64,000 nucleotides of DNA from Bubalus kerabau (Eukaryota > Chordata > Mammalia > Artiodactyla > Bovidae). Under the pieces are notes generated by a model. The model was given only the letters and a program-made list of their open reading frames with translations. It searched no databases and was not told the origin of the DNA. Shown here in pieces: positions 10,563 to 20,552 of the stretch. Both the position numbers and the translations under genes were made by a program. The stretch covers positions 42,247,001-42,311,000 of the forward strand of contig NC_073630.1 in assembly GCF_029407905.1 (NCBI RefSeq), read 5' to 3'. The first letter of the stretch is position 1; each line of letters begins with the position of its first letter.

Positions 10563-11349
10563 ACACATACAGGTGTGGGTATGACTAGGGAACAGGGTTT
10601 TCCACAGATTCTTGGGAGACAGGAATTAGGACAGGGGAGCATAAGCACATATCAGAAGAGGCGAGGGCCAGGCAGTGCAGCTCCCAGCACCTGTTAGCTA
10701 AATTTTTAAGGATTACCACCAGGAAAGAGTAGGCTGAAATTGTAAAGACACATAGGTGATCCATTAATGGGAAAGTTGCATCAGCCTTGTGGTGCTACCT
10801 TCCTCTACCATGTTTCTTAAAACTGTGGTAGAGTTGGATACTTGGACAAAATTTGGACCATTCATGTTTTTCTTTCTTTCTTTTTTTTTTTCTGAGGTGG
10901 ATCTCTACAAGTGCTAAAATTCTGTGTTTCCACATAATATTGGAATTTTGTTTCCAATCACAAAGAGTAACACCTCATCAAATATTTTTCATATATTTTG
11001 ATTTTTGGGGAAGATGGCATAGGGCAGTGGTGAGAAGAGTAGGTGCTGGTGTCAATGGCCAGTGTTCAAAACTTATCAGCTGTGCTACCAGGAACAAGGT
11101 AAGCACAGATTGTTGCCAATTAATGAGGTAGAGCAGGGGACTTTAACAAAACTGAAGCAAACTTTTGGGCAAAGCTAACTATTCTAGCTTGAATCTCAAT
11201 ACCTCTAAATAAAACCCTCTTACACTAGCATTTGTCTAGATTTTGGAAACCTGACTAGATACTTTTTCCACCACACACACACACACACAAAACACCCAAA
11301 TCATACGCATGTGGTAACAAATTGAATAATACAGAATAGTCCCTCCATT
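10563..11349. other. Single-copy DNA with a MIR scrap and a CA repeat
   Basis: A MIR-like stretch lies at about 11018-11110 (AGGTGCTGGTGTCAATGGCC, then CAGCTGTGCTACCAGGAACA). A T-rich run lies at 10870-10890. The rest is unrecognised. Confidence 0.4.
11271..11289. repeat. (CA)n microsatellite
   Basis: An uninterrupted run of about nine CA units. It is likely to vary in length between individuals. Confidence 0.9.
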
Positions 11350-11626
11350 CGGAGAAGGCAATGGAACCCTACTCCAGTCCTCTTGCCTGGAAAATCCCAT
11401 GGATGGAGGAGCCTGGTGGGCTGCAGTCCATGGGGTCGCACAGAGTCGGACACAACTGAGCAACTTCATTTTCACTTTTCACTTTCATGCATTGGAGAAG
11501 GAAATGGCAACCCACTCCAGTGTTCTTGCCTGGAGAATCCCAGGGATGGGGGAGCCTGGTGGGCTGCCATCTATGGGGTCGCACAGAGTCGGACACGACT
11601 GACACGACTTAGCAGCAGCAGCAGCA
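11350..11626 (+). mobile_element. BOV-A2 SINE with (AGC)n tail and target-site duplication
   Basis: Complete dimer: the left body ends in GTCGGACACAACTGAGCAAC, then the TTTTCACTTTTCACTTTC linker, then the right body ending in GTCGGACACGACTGACACG and AGCAGCAGCAGCAGCAG. Flanking repeats GTCCCTCCATT (11339-11349) and GTCCATCCATT (11627-11637) match at 10 of 11 bases. Confidence 0.95.
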
Positions 11627-11759
11627 GTCCATCCATTAGAACCAAGAGCCCAACATATAGAAAAGAAAACATAATCTTAATATGCAATATTTACTAAAGG
11701 CTGTTCATTGCTTTTTTCCTTTTATGATCAATTTATGAACAATGTAAGATGTGAGACAA

Positions 11760-11975
11760 TGTGGAAGTGAGAGTTGGATTACAAAGAAAGCTGAACACTG
11801 AAGAATTGATGTTTTTGAACTGTGGTGTTGGAGAAGACTCTTGAGAGTCTGTTGGACTGCAAGGAGATCCAACCAGTCTATCCTAAAGGAGATCAGTCCT
11901 AGGTGTTCATTAGAAGGACTGATGCTAAAGCTGAAAATCCATACTTTGGCCACCTGATTCTAAGAACTGACTCAT
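11760..11975 (+). mobile_element. BovB LINE fragment lacking its 3' end
   Basis: Starts in the VMYGCESWTIKK-coding region (GAAGTGAGAGTTGGATTAC) and stops abruptly at AGAACTGACTCAT, well before the canonical 3' tail. LINE copies normally keep the 3' end, so the loss points to a later rearrangement. The tail seen at 12294-12552 could be its continuation. Confidence 0.85.
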
Positions 11976-12293
11976 GTTCATGTTGTGCCTGGAGCAGAAT
12001 CTTTGTAGTCAGCGGCCATTTGCTCCCCGCCCCTCAACACATTACAGGATTCTGTCCAGGAAAAGTAAACAAGGGAATTAGCATGCTTACCAAGGCAGCT
12101 GTGGTTCTCCCGCCATTGCCCCCTGCCCCACCTCTGCGCCCTCTGTCCCCCAACTCCCTGACAGTCTTCCCTCCTCATGTATTATGGGGATTGAAGGAGA
12201 AAATGAAAATCACTTTGCCTCTGAGACTTACGATCTTCTAGTGCCATCTATTGCCACTCCTGTTGCTGTTTCTCACAGCCAGTATTTTTAACG
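11976..12293. other. 318-bp segment of unknown origin between BovB pieces
   Basis: Sequence not belonging to BovB separates two BovB pieces. It is GC-richer than its surroundings, C-rich at about 12105-12175, and shows no family I know. It carries open frames on both strands but no recognisable motif. Either it is an insertion into one BovB or it is host DNA between two separate copies. Confidence 0.5.
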
Positions 12294-12552
12294 TCTAAGC
12301 TGAAACTCCAATACTTTGGCCACCTGATGTGAAGAGTTGACTCATTTGAAAAGACCCCGATCCTGGGAAAGATTGAGGGCAGGAGGAAAAGGGGATGACA
12401 GAGGATGAGATGATTGGATGGCATCACCAACTCAATGGACATGGGTTTGAGTAAGCCCTGGGAGTTGGCGATGGACAGGGAGGCCTGGCGTGCTGCAGTC
12501 CATGGGGTTGCAAAGAGTCGGACATGACTGAGCGACTAAACTGAACTGAACT
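12294..12552 (+). mobile_element. BovB LINE 3' end
   Basis: Begins at AAGCTGAAACTCCAATACTTTGG and ends at the canonical ACTGAGCGACTAAACTGAACTGAAC. The first 50 bases repeat the last 50 bases of the fragment at 11760-11975 with clear divergence (GTGAAGAGTTGACTCAT against TCTAAGAACTGACTCAT). Confidence 0.9.
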
Positions 12553-14867
12553 ATGGATGGTGCACAGGTAAAAGTGTGACTGAATTAAAGGAGGCATGAA
12601 AGTAAAAGAACAGTTTGCGGCTAAAAATCCTTTCATACAGTCAGAACACCAAGAGACACCATCAAAAGTTGGTGGAACAAGAAATAGAGGTATTGGTCTA
12701 AGGTTACAGAGTTGATCACTTGAAGAACTGGGAAAATAATATAAATAATATATTTATTTACCTTTGGGAAGAAGGGAAGGGAGGAAGTGGAAGTTTAGGC
12801 AGCTAATTCATCCTTTTGTAGAGTCAGTAGTTGTGCTCCTAAGCTGATAAGTTAAGAAGTGCAGTTACTAACATGTTACTTACTATTACAAAAAATTATC
12901 AGTAGAATGAAAACAAATATTAAAAGATAATACCATTGTATAACTAAGCTTTATGTGGTGGAATATGCAAAAGGAGTTTTGTTGGTTTAAAAAAATTAGA
13001 ACTATCTTTTGATTTGTTACCATGCACATATATCACTTTGATAAACACTTAAAAATAAATTACAAAAAATATGTAAAGGGAGAAAGGAAGGAAGGAAGGA
13101 AGAAGTTAGGGAGGGAGGCAGGCAGGCAGCAGTGAGTCTGCAGAACAGTCCGGTAGCACCATCGCCTCCACGTTCGCTGCCGTCACCACTGCCTCCGTTC
13201 TGCTGATACCACTGTTATTACTTGGACTTGGGCGCCAGACACTGGGCTGAGTGTTTTGAACGCAGCGTCTAATTTTAGTCTTCGTCTCCTTAGAAACAAA
13301 AATTGATCAATTCTAATAACTCTGCTGAGACTAATTTCTTTCTTTCATTTTAAATCTGATTTGAGAAATAATGATCATCTGCATATTTTCTATCAGATAT
13401 TTAACTATACTTGGACACAGTGTATTTAGAAAAAAATATTTCAGCAGCAAGACAATATTCCTTAATATTCGAAGAGCTGGCATATGAAAGATAATTAAAT
13501 TTGTTCTCCAATGTTAGAGAGCATGCTGACGGTATAGACTGTACTTGCATAGGTCTGATATAGAGTGTGCTTTTTAGTATGCACCTCAGCAGATTCTGAT
13601 CCAAGTGGTGCATGCATCGTGCATGGAAAGACTTTAGTTAGTGGTGGGGGCTGTATTTGCTAATCTCTAGGATTTCTTCTACCACCAAGAGCCTTTGACC
13701 TTCTTAAACTGGTGCCTTGGTTAGACGTTAGCTTAGAAGTGCTAGCTAGATTTCTTGTGATGTGAATGGCAGTCATCCTGATGGTTGATAAAAGAAAAGA
13801 AAATAAATTCAATAAAAATTATTTGATTTCCAGTTTCCATCTCCTACCACTTATTTGAGGTATTATTTCTGCTGACCTTATGTACAAAAAGGTTTCAAAT
13901 TATAAAGCCTATCCAAATATGGATATAAAAATACACTATGCTGGTTTGTTTAAAAAACGAAGCAGATTAACAAATAAAACCTGTTCCAGCCTGAAAGATC
14001 CATTTTCCAATAAGGAAGAAAATAGATTATGTCATCAAATGTTTCTTTCTACTCTGAGAGGCATATCTTCCCACCATCCACAAGGTGCTAAGTACAGAAA
14101 ATGATGTTTCTATTTGCTGAGCCAATGGGTTTCCCTTGATTTCTTAAGGCAGTCTTGCAAAATTAAGAGAAAAACCTTTATTCTGTTTTTTGGTACTTTA
14201 CAGAAAATAGCGTGCTTCAGGCTCATGAGACTGAAACTTCTAAAATTAGGAGTAATAACCACAAACACTGTGGTAACAAGGAACTTACAGTTTTGCTGGT
14301 TTTGTGTTCTCAAATCTTCGGCTCTGTACCACCCCTCTATTTATTAAGCAGCTTCTTGTAAGACATGTATGAAGGAAGTAAATAGTCTTTAGCTAGTACT
14401 AAATATAACTGAAAATATTTCCAAAATAATTGATTTGGTATTTATAATTAGTATTGCCTATGTTCATAAACCTTTAAACAATGGAAATGTGCTTACTTGC
14501 CTTATATGGCAAATTGCTGGGTCCATGAAGAAAATCATATTGTTCATTAGTTTCAACTTTAGAAATTAACAGTGACTCCAATTAATAAGAATCCAAGTGG
14601 TTAGTCAAGCTGGTAAAATTTTGTCCTCTTGAATCTAGTTAAAAGGAAATCAAGAGGGTGGAAAAGAACATATTTAAAAATGTTTATGAAATGCTTAGCA
14701 TGTTTCCAGTTGCAGGAATAAACCTTAGATCCTTTCACCCTAATGAAAATAATAGAAATGAGAGGAAACAATTTAGATAATTTTCTGTTACATATTTTCA
14801 TGTTCTTATTACCATGTATTTGATCCCATGTCATCATTGAAAGCAATTTGAGGAGATTCAGTCGGAG
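12553..14867. other. Single-copy DNA, 2.3 kb, with a CpG cluster
   Basis: Mostly AT-rich and unrecognised. A GGAA/GGCA purine repeat is at 13078-13130, directly followed by a short CpG-rich patch at 13145-13290. A MIR-like reverse stretch (CCAGACACTGGGCTGAGTG) lies in that patch. Short open frames at 13880-14347 have no recognisable motif. Confidence 0.5.
13078..13130. repeat. Purine microsatellite (GGAA)n/(GGCA)n
   Basis: Consecutive GGAA units turn into GGGA and GGCA units. A compound slippage-prone tract. Confidence 0.85.
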
Positions 14868-15143
14868 AAGGCAATGGCACCCCACTCCAGCACTCTTGCT
14901 TGGAAAATTCCATGGATGGAGGAGCCTGGTAGGCTGCAGTCCATGGGGTCACTAAGAGTCAGACACGACTGAGCGACTTCACTTTCACTTTCATGAATTG
15001 GAGAAGGAAATGGCAACCCCCTCCAGTGTTCTTGCCTGGAGAATCCCAGGGACGGGGGGAGCCTGGTAGGCTGCCGTCTATGGGGTCACACAGAGTTGGA
15101 CACGACTGAAGCGACCTAGCAGCAGCAGCAGCAGCAGCAGCAG
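14868..15143 (+). mobile_element. BOV-A2 SINE with (AGC)8-like tail
   Basis: Two Bov-A bodies with a CACTTTCACTTTCATG linker. The right body carries CCCAGGGACGGGGGGAGCC, usual for the second unit. The tail has eight AGC units (15120-15143). I see no clear target-site duplication. Confidence 0.94.
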
Positions 15144-15687
15144 TAATCTTAGAATAAATCTCTGCCAAAATCTACTAGGTTTCATTTTATTTTCTTTCTT
15201 CCTCCCTCCCTTTCCCTTCCTTCTTTCCTCTCTTTCTCTCTCCTTCCCTTTATACTTTCCAAGTTGCCACCGAGATTATAAAAATTCAAACTTGCTTGAT
15301 GAGAATCTTAGTGAATTTAAATGTTCAGTGTTGGGACTTTCATGACACACTTAAATTTCTCCTCCTCCTCTACCACCACCACTTTCCTTCCCTATTTCTT
15401 TTCATCAGTGAGGATCTACTTACTTCCTGAGATATCCACTTTCTTTTCACTTTTCAATATTATCACACAGCATCATCTAAGCAACCTGGTTAGCTCATTT
15501 TCATGGGGTGGTGGGGGGGTGGGAAACTGATGGCAAAATCACCAAAACTCAAAAATATATGATGCTCATGTTGACTTTGGCATTCCAACAGTGTTGTATT
15601 CACAACTTGAGAGTAATATAGTTGATGAAAAGGTTCAAGAATTAAATGTTCCTTAAATGGCCAAAGATACTTATTTGCATGTTCCCA
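15144..15687. other. Single-copy DNA with pyrimidine tract
   Basis: A TTCC/TCTC pyrimidine tract lies at 15183-15252 and a G-rich GGTGGTGGGGGGGTGGG patch near 15506-15522. Otherwise unrecognised. Confidence 0.5.
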
Positions 15688-15820
15688 GAGAAGGAAATGG
15701 CAACCCACTTCAGTATTCTTGCCTAGAGAATCCCAGGGATGGGGGAGCCTGGTGGGCTGCTGTCTATGGGGTCGCACAGAGTTGGACACGACTGAAGTGA
15801 CTTAGCAGCAGTAGCAGCAG
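15688..15820 (+). mobile_element. Single right-hand Bov-A body (BOV-A2, 5'-truncated)
   Basis: Starts at AGAGAAGGAAATGGCAACCC and carries the GGGATGGGGGAGCC signature of the second BOV-A2 body. It ends in GTTGGACACGACTGAAGTGA and AGCAGCAGTAGCAGCAG. The left body is absent, consistent with truncation during reverse transcription. Confidence 0.9.
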
Positions 15821-16980
15821 AGGGGGACACATTCTTTCCAAGTCTCTCAAATTTCTCTACAGAGAAATACAGTAGTTGATAAAACAATCTAAGCAAAACA
15901 TACCTTTGACTGGGTGTCTGAGTTGACCTTTGTCATTCTGTGGTGTTCTGTTCCCTACCACTTCTGTCAACCTTGCCTAAGTATTTAGCCATGTGGTTGT
16001 CTTATTATTAGGTGCAAATACCCAGCACACAGCAAACTGGCATATTTCTGAGGATCCCATATCAAATAGTTTCTCAGGAATAGCACTCTTAATTGGTCCA
16101 AACTTCATATTTGTAGACTTATTCACACACATATTTATTTTATATTCCACGTATTATTATTATTAGTTGCATATACATATATATGAACACACATACTCAC
16201 ACATATATATATGGAGAGAGAGCTTTATGTAGTCTTATAGTTTAGCTATTAATCTGGGAATAGATATTAATTTATAAATCTTGTGTATGTATTCCTCTCA
16301 CTGGCTATTGTACCTGCGTGTAACACCCATAGACAGCAAGAATCATTGTTCATGGTCACAGATATCAAAGTTCTCTTGATATGTTTGGATGTCTCATATA
16401 TTTGGACATCTCATAAGAGTTTATGAGCTTATTGTTTGCTTTACTAATTAATCACTTGTAATAGGAATAAGAGAAATAACAGTTTTTTCTTGTTTATTTT
16501 GTGCTTGAATTTTGGATCTTATTTTTAATTAATCACATTTCCGAAGGACACTTTTTCAAGTTGGTTGGCTACCTTACGAGAGTTAGAGTTGCAGACATCA
16601 CAGTTCTTCCCTGATATCTGATTCAACTCTAGGTATGTTTGTTCCTTTGTGGTTAGATGTAGTCATATGACCATTTCTGGCTTATGAAATGGGACAAAAG
16701 TAACATGTGTCAGTTCAGCACCAGAGGATTTAAATGTTGATGTGACAACTCCTGTTCTCTCTTCTTCCCATTGTTGTACCCAGGGATTTTCCAAATTGGA
16801 ACATATAAACGGAAGTTACAATAATTTATTTCTGCTGCCTCAAAGCTAGTCTTAACAGTGTCATAGGACAATGTAATCATCAGAAAACAAATTTATACAA
16901 AATTTATAGCATTATGAACATGGATGTGTTTCATGTGGGAAACCATAGACAGCAACAGTTTCTGTGTCCTGCTTTCTGTT
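15821..16980. other. Single-copy DNA with TA/CA microsatellite and an unassigned old repeat
   Basis: A TA/CA-rich run lies at about 16172-16212. The part near 16650-16780 (GTGGTTAGATGTAGTCATATGACC) resembles a dispersed mammalian repeat that I cannot name. The segment 16527-16645 is the source, or sister, of the copy at 17202-17320. Confidence 0.45.
16527..16645 (+). repeat. 119-bp segment duplicated nearby (unit A)
   Basis: Aligns without gaps to 17202-17320. I count 7 mismatches in 119 positions, about 94% identity. This copy lies in its ordinary single-copy setting and continues smoothly on both sides, so I take it as the donor. Confidence 0.92.
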
Positions 16981-17201
16981 CAATTCAGTTCAGTCACTCA
17001 GTCATGTCCAACTCTGGGACGCAGGGACTGCAGCAAGCCAGGCTGCCCTGTCCATCACCAACTCCCAGAACCTGCTCAAACTCATGTCCGTTGAGTCAGT
17101 GAGGCCATCCAGCCATCACATCTTCTGTCGTCCCCTTCTCCTCCTGCCTTCAATCTTTCCCAGCATCAGGGTCTTTTCAAATGACTCAGTTCATTAACCA
17201 C

Positions 17202-17320
17202 AATTAACCACATTTCCAAAGCACACTTTTTCAAGTTGCTTGTCTACCTTACGAGAGTTAGAGTTGCAGATATCACAGTTCTTCCCTGATATCTGATTCA
17301 ACTCTAGATATGTTTGTTCC
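17202..17320 (+). repeat. 119-bp copied segment inside BovB (unit B)
   Basis: Same orientation as unit A at 16527-16645 and gap-free to it. It replaces about 16 bases of BovB. Both junctions show small tandem repeats: ATTAACCAC appears twice at the left, and CGAAAGTATTGGAG-like text twice at the right. These fit template switching during repair. Confidence 0.9.
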
Positions 17321-17498
17321 GAAAGTATTGGAGCGAAAGTATTGGAGCTTTAGCTTCAGCATCAGTTCTTCCAATGAATATTCAGGGCTGATTTCCTTTT
17401 GAATTGACTGGTTTGATCTCCTTGCAGTCCAAGGGACTCTCAACAGTCTTCTCCAACACCACAATTCAAAAACATCAATTCTTCAGTGCTCAGCTTTT

Positions 17499-17755
17499 GG
17501 CAACCCACTCCAGTACTCTTGCCTGGAAAATCCCATGGATGGAGGAGCCTGGTAGGCTGCAGTCCATGGGGTCGCTAAGAGTCGGGCACAACAGAGCGAC
17601 TTCACTTTCACTTTCATGCATTGGAGAAGGAAATGGCAACCCACTCCAGTGTTCTTGCCTGGAGAATCCCAGGAACGGGGGAGCCTGGTGGGCTGCCGTC
17701 CATGGGGCCGCACAGAGTCGGACATGACTGAAGCGACTTAGCAGCAGCAGCAGCA
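17499..17755 (+). mobile_element. BOV-A2 SINE inserted in BovB
   Basis: Begins slightly 5'-truncated at GGCAACCCACTCCAGTACTC, contains both bodies and ends in AGCAGCAGCAGCAGCAG. BovB sequence continues on both sides (CAGCTTT / TCTTTATGG), so it is younger than its BovB host. Confidence 0.94.
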
Positions 17756-17783
17756 GCTGTCTTTATGGTCCAGCTCTCACATA

Positions 17784-17851
17784 GGCCAAACTCCAATAGG
17801 TGAGTTTGGGTTCACCCCTACTTAACATGGGCCAAACTCCAATAGATGAGT
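17784..17851. repeat. 46-bp-spaced direct repeat
   Basis: GGCCAAACTCCAATAGGTGAG (17784) and GGCCAAACTCCAATAGATGAG (17830) match at all but one of 21 bases, 46 bp apart. A local tandem duplication at the broken end of BovB is likely. Confidence 0.8.
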
Positions 17852-18299
17852 GGCAACTATTTTGGGAGTTGAAGATTTTGTTTATTTACTTATTGACATT
17901 TATTCTTTGTAGCAAACCATGTAAAATAATCAGAAGCTCAAAGCCCATCCTCTAGTGTAGCAAATGAGCCATTTTGCTAGAAATATCATGAAGTCTTTGT
18001 CCGTTAGCAAGTTCATAAACCATAAAATTAAAATATAAATTAAATTATTCCAGGGAGTATTCACAAATAAGTATTAGAACATATAAGTGGCTTCTCCAAC
18101 TTTGGGGGGAAAAATTGTCTTGAGAAGCATATTCCAAGAGACAGGGCTCATTTCAGTGATTTTAAAGTAACCTGTGACTTTCCATTTGAGTGTGTAGACC
18201 TTTAGCTTAAAACAGTTTCTTAGGGAATTGACCTTCACAAGTCTCTCACAAAATCTCAAATACAGTCTTTAATTACTTGACTTTGAATTAATTAGAAAA
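17852..18299. other. Single-copy DNA, no feature seen
   Basis: AT-rich and unrecognised. The minus-strand 61-codon frame has no motif. Confidence 0.45.
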
Positions 18300-19172
18300 A
18301 AACACATGAGAAAAGATGGCTCAACATCACTATTTATTAGAGAATTATAAATCAAAACTATAATAAGGTATCATCTCATACCAGTCAGAATGACAGTCAT
18401 CAAAAAGCCTATAAATAGTAAATACTGGAGAGTATGTGGGTAAAAATAGGAACCTTTCTACACTGTTGGTAAGAATGTAAATTGGTGTAGCTACTATGGA
18501 GAATGGTATGAAGGTTCCTTAAAAAACTAAAAATAGAGTTATTGTATCATCCTGCACTTCTACCTCTGGGCATATATCTGAAGAAAAGCATAACTCGAAA
18601 AGACACATACACTCCAGTGTTCATAGCAGAACTATTTACAATGATCAAGACATGGGAGCAACCAAAATGTCCATCAACAGATGAATAGATAAAGAAAATG
18701 TAGTATATTTATACAACAGAATATTGCTCAGCCATAAAGAGAATGAAATAATGCCTTTTACAGCAACACAGATGGACCTAGAGATTGTCATACTAAGTAA
18801 AGTAAGTCAGACAAAGACGTATATCATATGATATCACTTATATGAGCAATCAAAAGTATTGTACAAATGAACTTAAAGACACAATAGAAATAGACTCACA
18901 GACATAAAAAACAAACTTATGGTTACCAAAGGGAAAAGTTGGGGGGAGGGATAAATTAGGAGTTTGGGATTAACATACACTAATATATATAACATACGTG
19001 ATCAACAAGGACCTACTGCTTAGCACAGGGAATTATACTTAATATTTTGTGGTAACCTATAAGGGAAAAAAATCTGATAAAAAATATATCTAACTGAATC
19101 ATTTTGCTGTATACCCAAAACTAACACAATATTGTCAATCAATAGTATGTCAACTTAAAATAAAAAGAAGGT
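18300..19172 (+). mobile_element. Old L1 3' end (ORF2 C-terminus and 3' UTR)
   Basis: Ordered L1 blocks: AAGATGGCTCAACATCACT, TATCATCTCATACCAGTCAGAATG, CTACTATGGAGAATGGTATG, CATATATCTGAAGAAAAGCA, CATGGGAGCAACCAAAATGTCC and CAACACAGATGGACCTAGAG, then a 3' UTR with a GGGGGGAGGGATAAATTAGGAG motif, and an A-rich end (TAAAATAAAAAGAAG). The frame is broken repeatedly. It is older than the copies at 6.2 and 24.8 kb. Confidence 0.92.
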
Positions 19173-19199
19173 CCTACCAAAATTAAAAAATATCATTCA

Positions 19200-19560
19200 T
19201 CTACCATTTACAATGCATCTAATGAGAGTTTATTTTGTCCTACTAAGTGCTAGGTACTGGATTTCAGAGATAAGCAAGAAACTGTTTCTGTTCTGGAAGA
19301 GCTCATAAACTGGTGGAGGAGACAGTAAATTCATCAGTTATGTAAGACTGAAGACTGAAGATTGGCAACAGAAAGGCTTGGCCGCTTGCCTTTGGGAAGT
19401 AGGGAGAGATAAAGAGAAACCTTTGTGGGGCAGATGACTATTGCTCTGGGAAGGCTTGGCCAAAAATATGGAACAGGAGAAAGCATTCCAAGACAATGCT
19501 TTTGAACATGAAAATTTCCTGGCTCATGCAAAGATTTACAGCTCCTTTTGGCTTAAGTAG
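19200..19560 (+). repeat. Old mammalian repeat, family not assigned (copy 2)
   Basis: Same order as the copy at 7540: TAGGTACTGGATTTCAGAGATAAG, GAAGAGCTCATAAACTGGTGGAGGAG, and later AAGCATTCCAAGACAATGC. The shared arrangement across several loci supports one family. The open frames inside are chance. Confidence 0.5.
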
Positions 19561-20338
19561 ATCAGGTTGAGTTAAGCCCGCTAGGAGCCAAGAATCCTAA
19601 AAAATGCCCTCACTAATCCAGCTCCCCCTGTTCTTCCTCTAGTCTAGCATTGCATTATAATTACTTGTTATGTTGTTTTCTCCTGACTATAGAGGGTAAA
19701 GAAAGAAGGCCCATATGTCACCGTCAGCATATCCCACCGTGCTTTTAATTCATGGCAAATGTACATCTAAATGCCATGAGAGATTAAAGAATGCATGTCA
19801 CCTTGCTGAGCACGAGTCAGGAGATCCTATTTCTAGACTGACTCTCCTCTTTGCTAGCTATGTGGCTTCTGGCAAGGAGCTGTCTGAATCCACACTTTGG
19901 TTTCCTCTTGTGTATAGCAAGCATGTTAGATTAGATGTTCTCTAAGATCCTTGAGTTTAAGTTTGGATGAGCCTGTGATTCTGCCTAATGAGACTATAAA
20001 GCTTTGGGGAGGTTCAGAAATGAATATCACTTTTACATCCTTTCAGGGCACTTAGCTGAATACTTTTAACTTTGGAGTGTGTGCTTTGAAGTCAGAAAAT
20101 CTTAGTTCCCAATTTTAGCTCTGCTTAGCTTCCATCAACTTTAGCCTTTTTCTTTTGTAACAAGAAAAATATAAATTCTTCCTCTTGTGTAGAATTATTT
20201 TGAATCTTAAATGGAGTGATGTACAAAAATTGCCAAATAAATTGCCTTAGATTAGGTGACAGAAAATGCTAGCTCTCTTCTTTACTTTATTTGCAATAAT
20301 TAATAGATGTTTGTCGATTGTTTTGCCTTAGGTATTTA
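19561..20338. other. Single-copy DNA with a probable MIR scrap
   Basis: At about 20080-20260 a pattern like MIR is visible (TTTGAAGTCAGAAAATCTTAGTTCC, then TTTAGCTCTGCTTAGC). The rest is unrecognised. Confidence 0.4.
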
Positions 20339-20552
20339 GTTCAGTTCAGTCACTCAGTTGTGTCCAACTCTTTGCAACCCCATGAATTGCAGCATGCCAG
20401 GCCTCCCTGTCCATCACCAACTCCCGGAGTTCACTCAAACTCACGTCCATCAAGTCGGTGATGCCATCCAGCCATCTCATCCTCTGTCATCCCCTTCTCC
20501 TCCTGCCCCCAGTCCCTCCGAGCTTCAGAGTCTTTTCCAATGAGTCAACTCT

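Larger units (their letters stand above)
16981..17780 (-). mobile_element. BovB LINE 3' portion, interrupted twice
   Basis: The 3' end (minus) is at 16981 (CAATTCAGTTCAGTCACTCA). BovB text runs to about 17195, is replaced by a copied non-BovB segment at 17202-17320, resumes at about 17323 (GAAAGTATTGGAG) up to 17498, is broken by a BOV-A2, and resumes at 17756-17780 (TCTTTATGGTCCAGCTCTCAC). The remnant codes for the RT C-terminus only. Confidence 0.9.

Noticed and set aside
11903..12241. 112-codon frame across the BovB break
   Set aside because: It starts in BovB and runs into unknown C-rich sequence. The proline-rich stretch comes from base composition.
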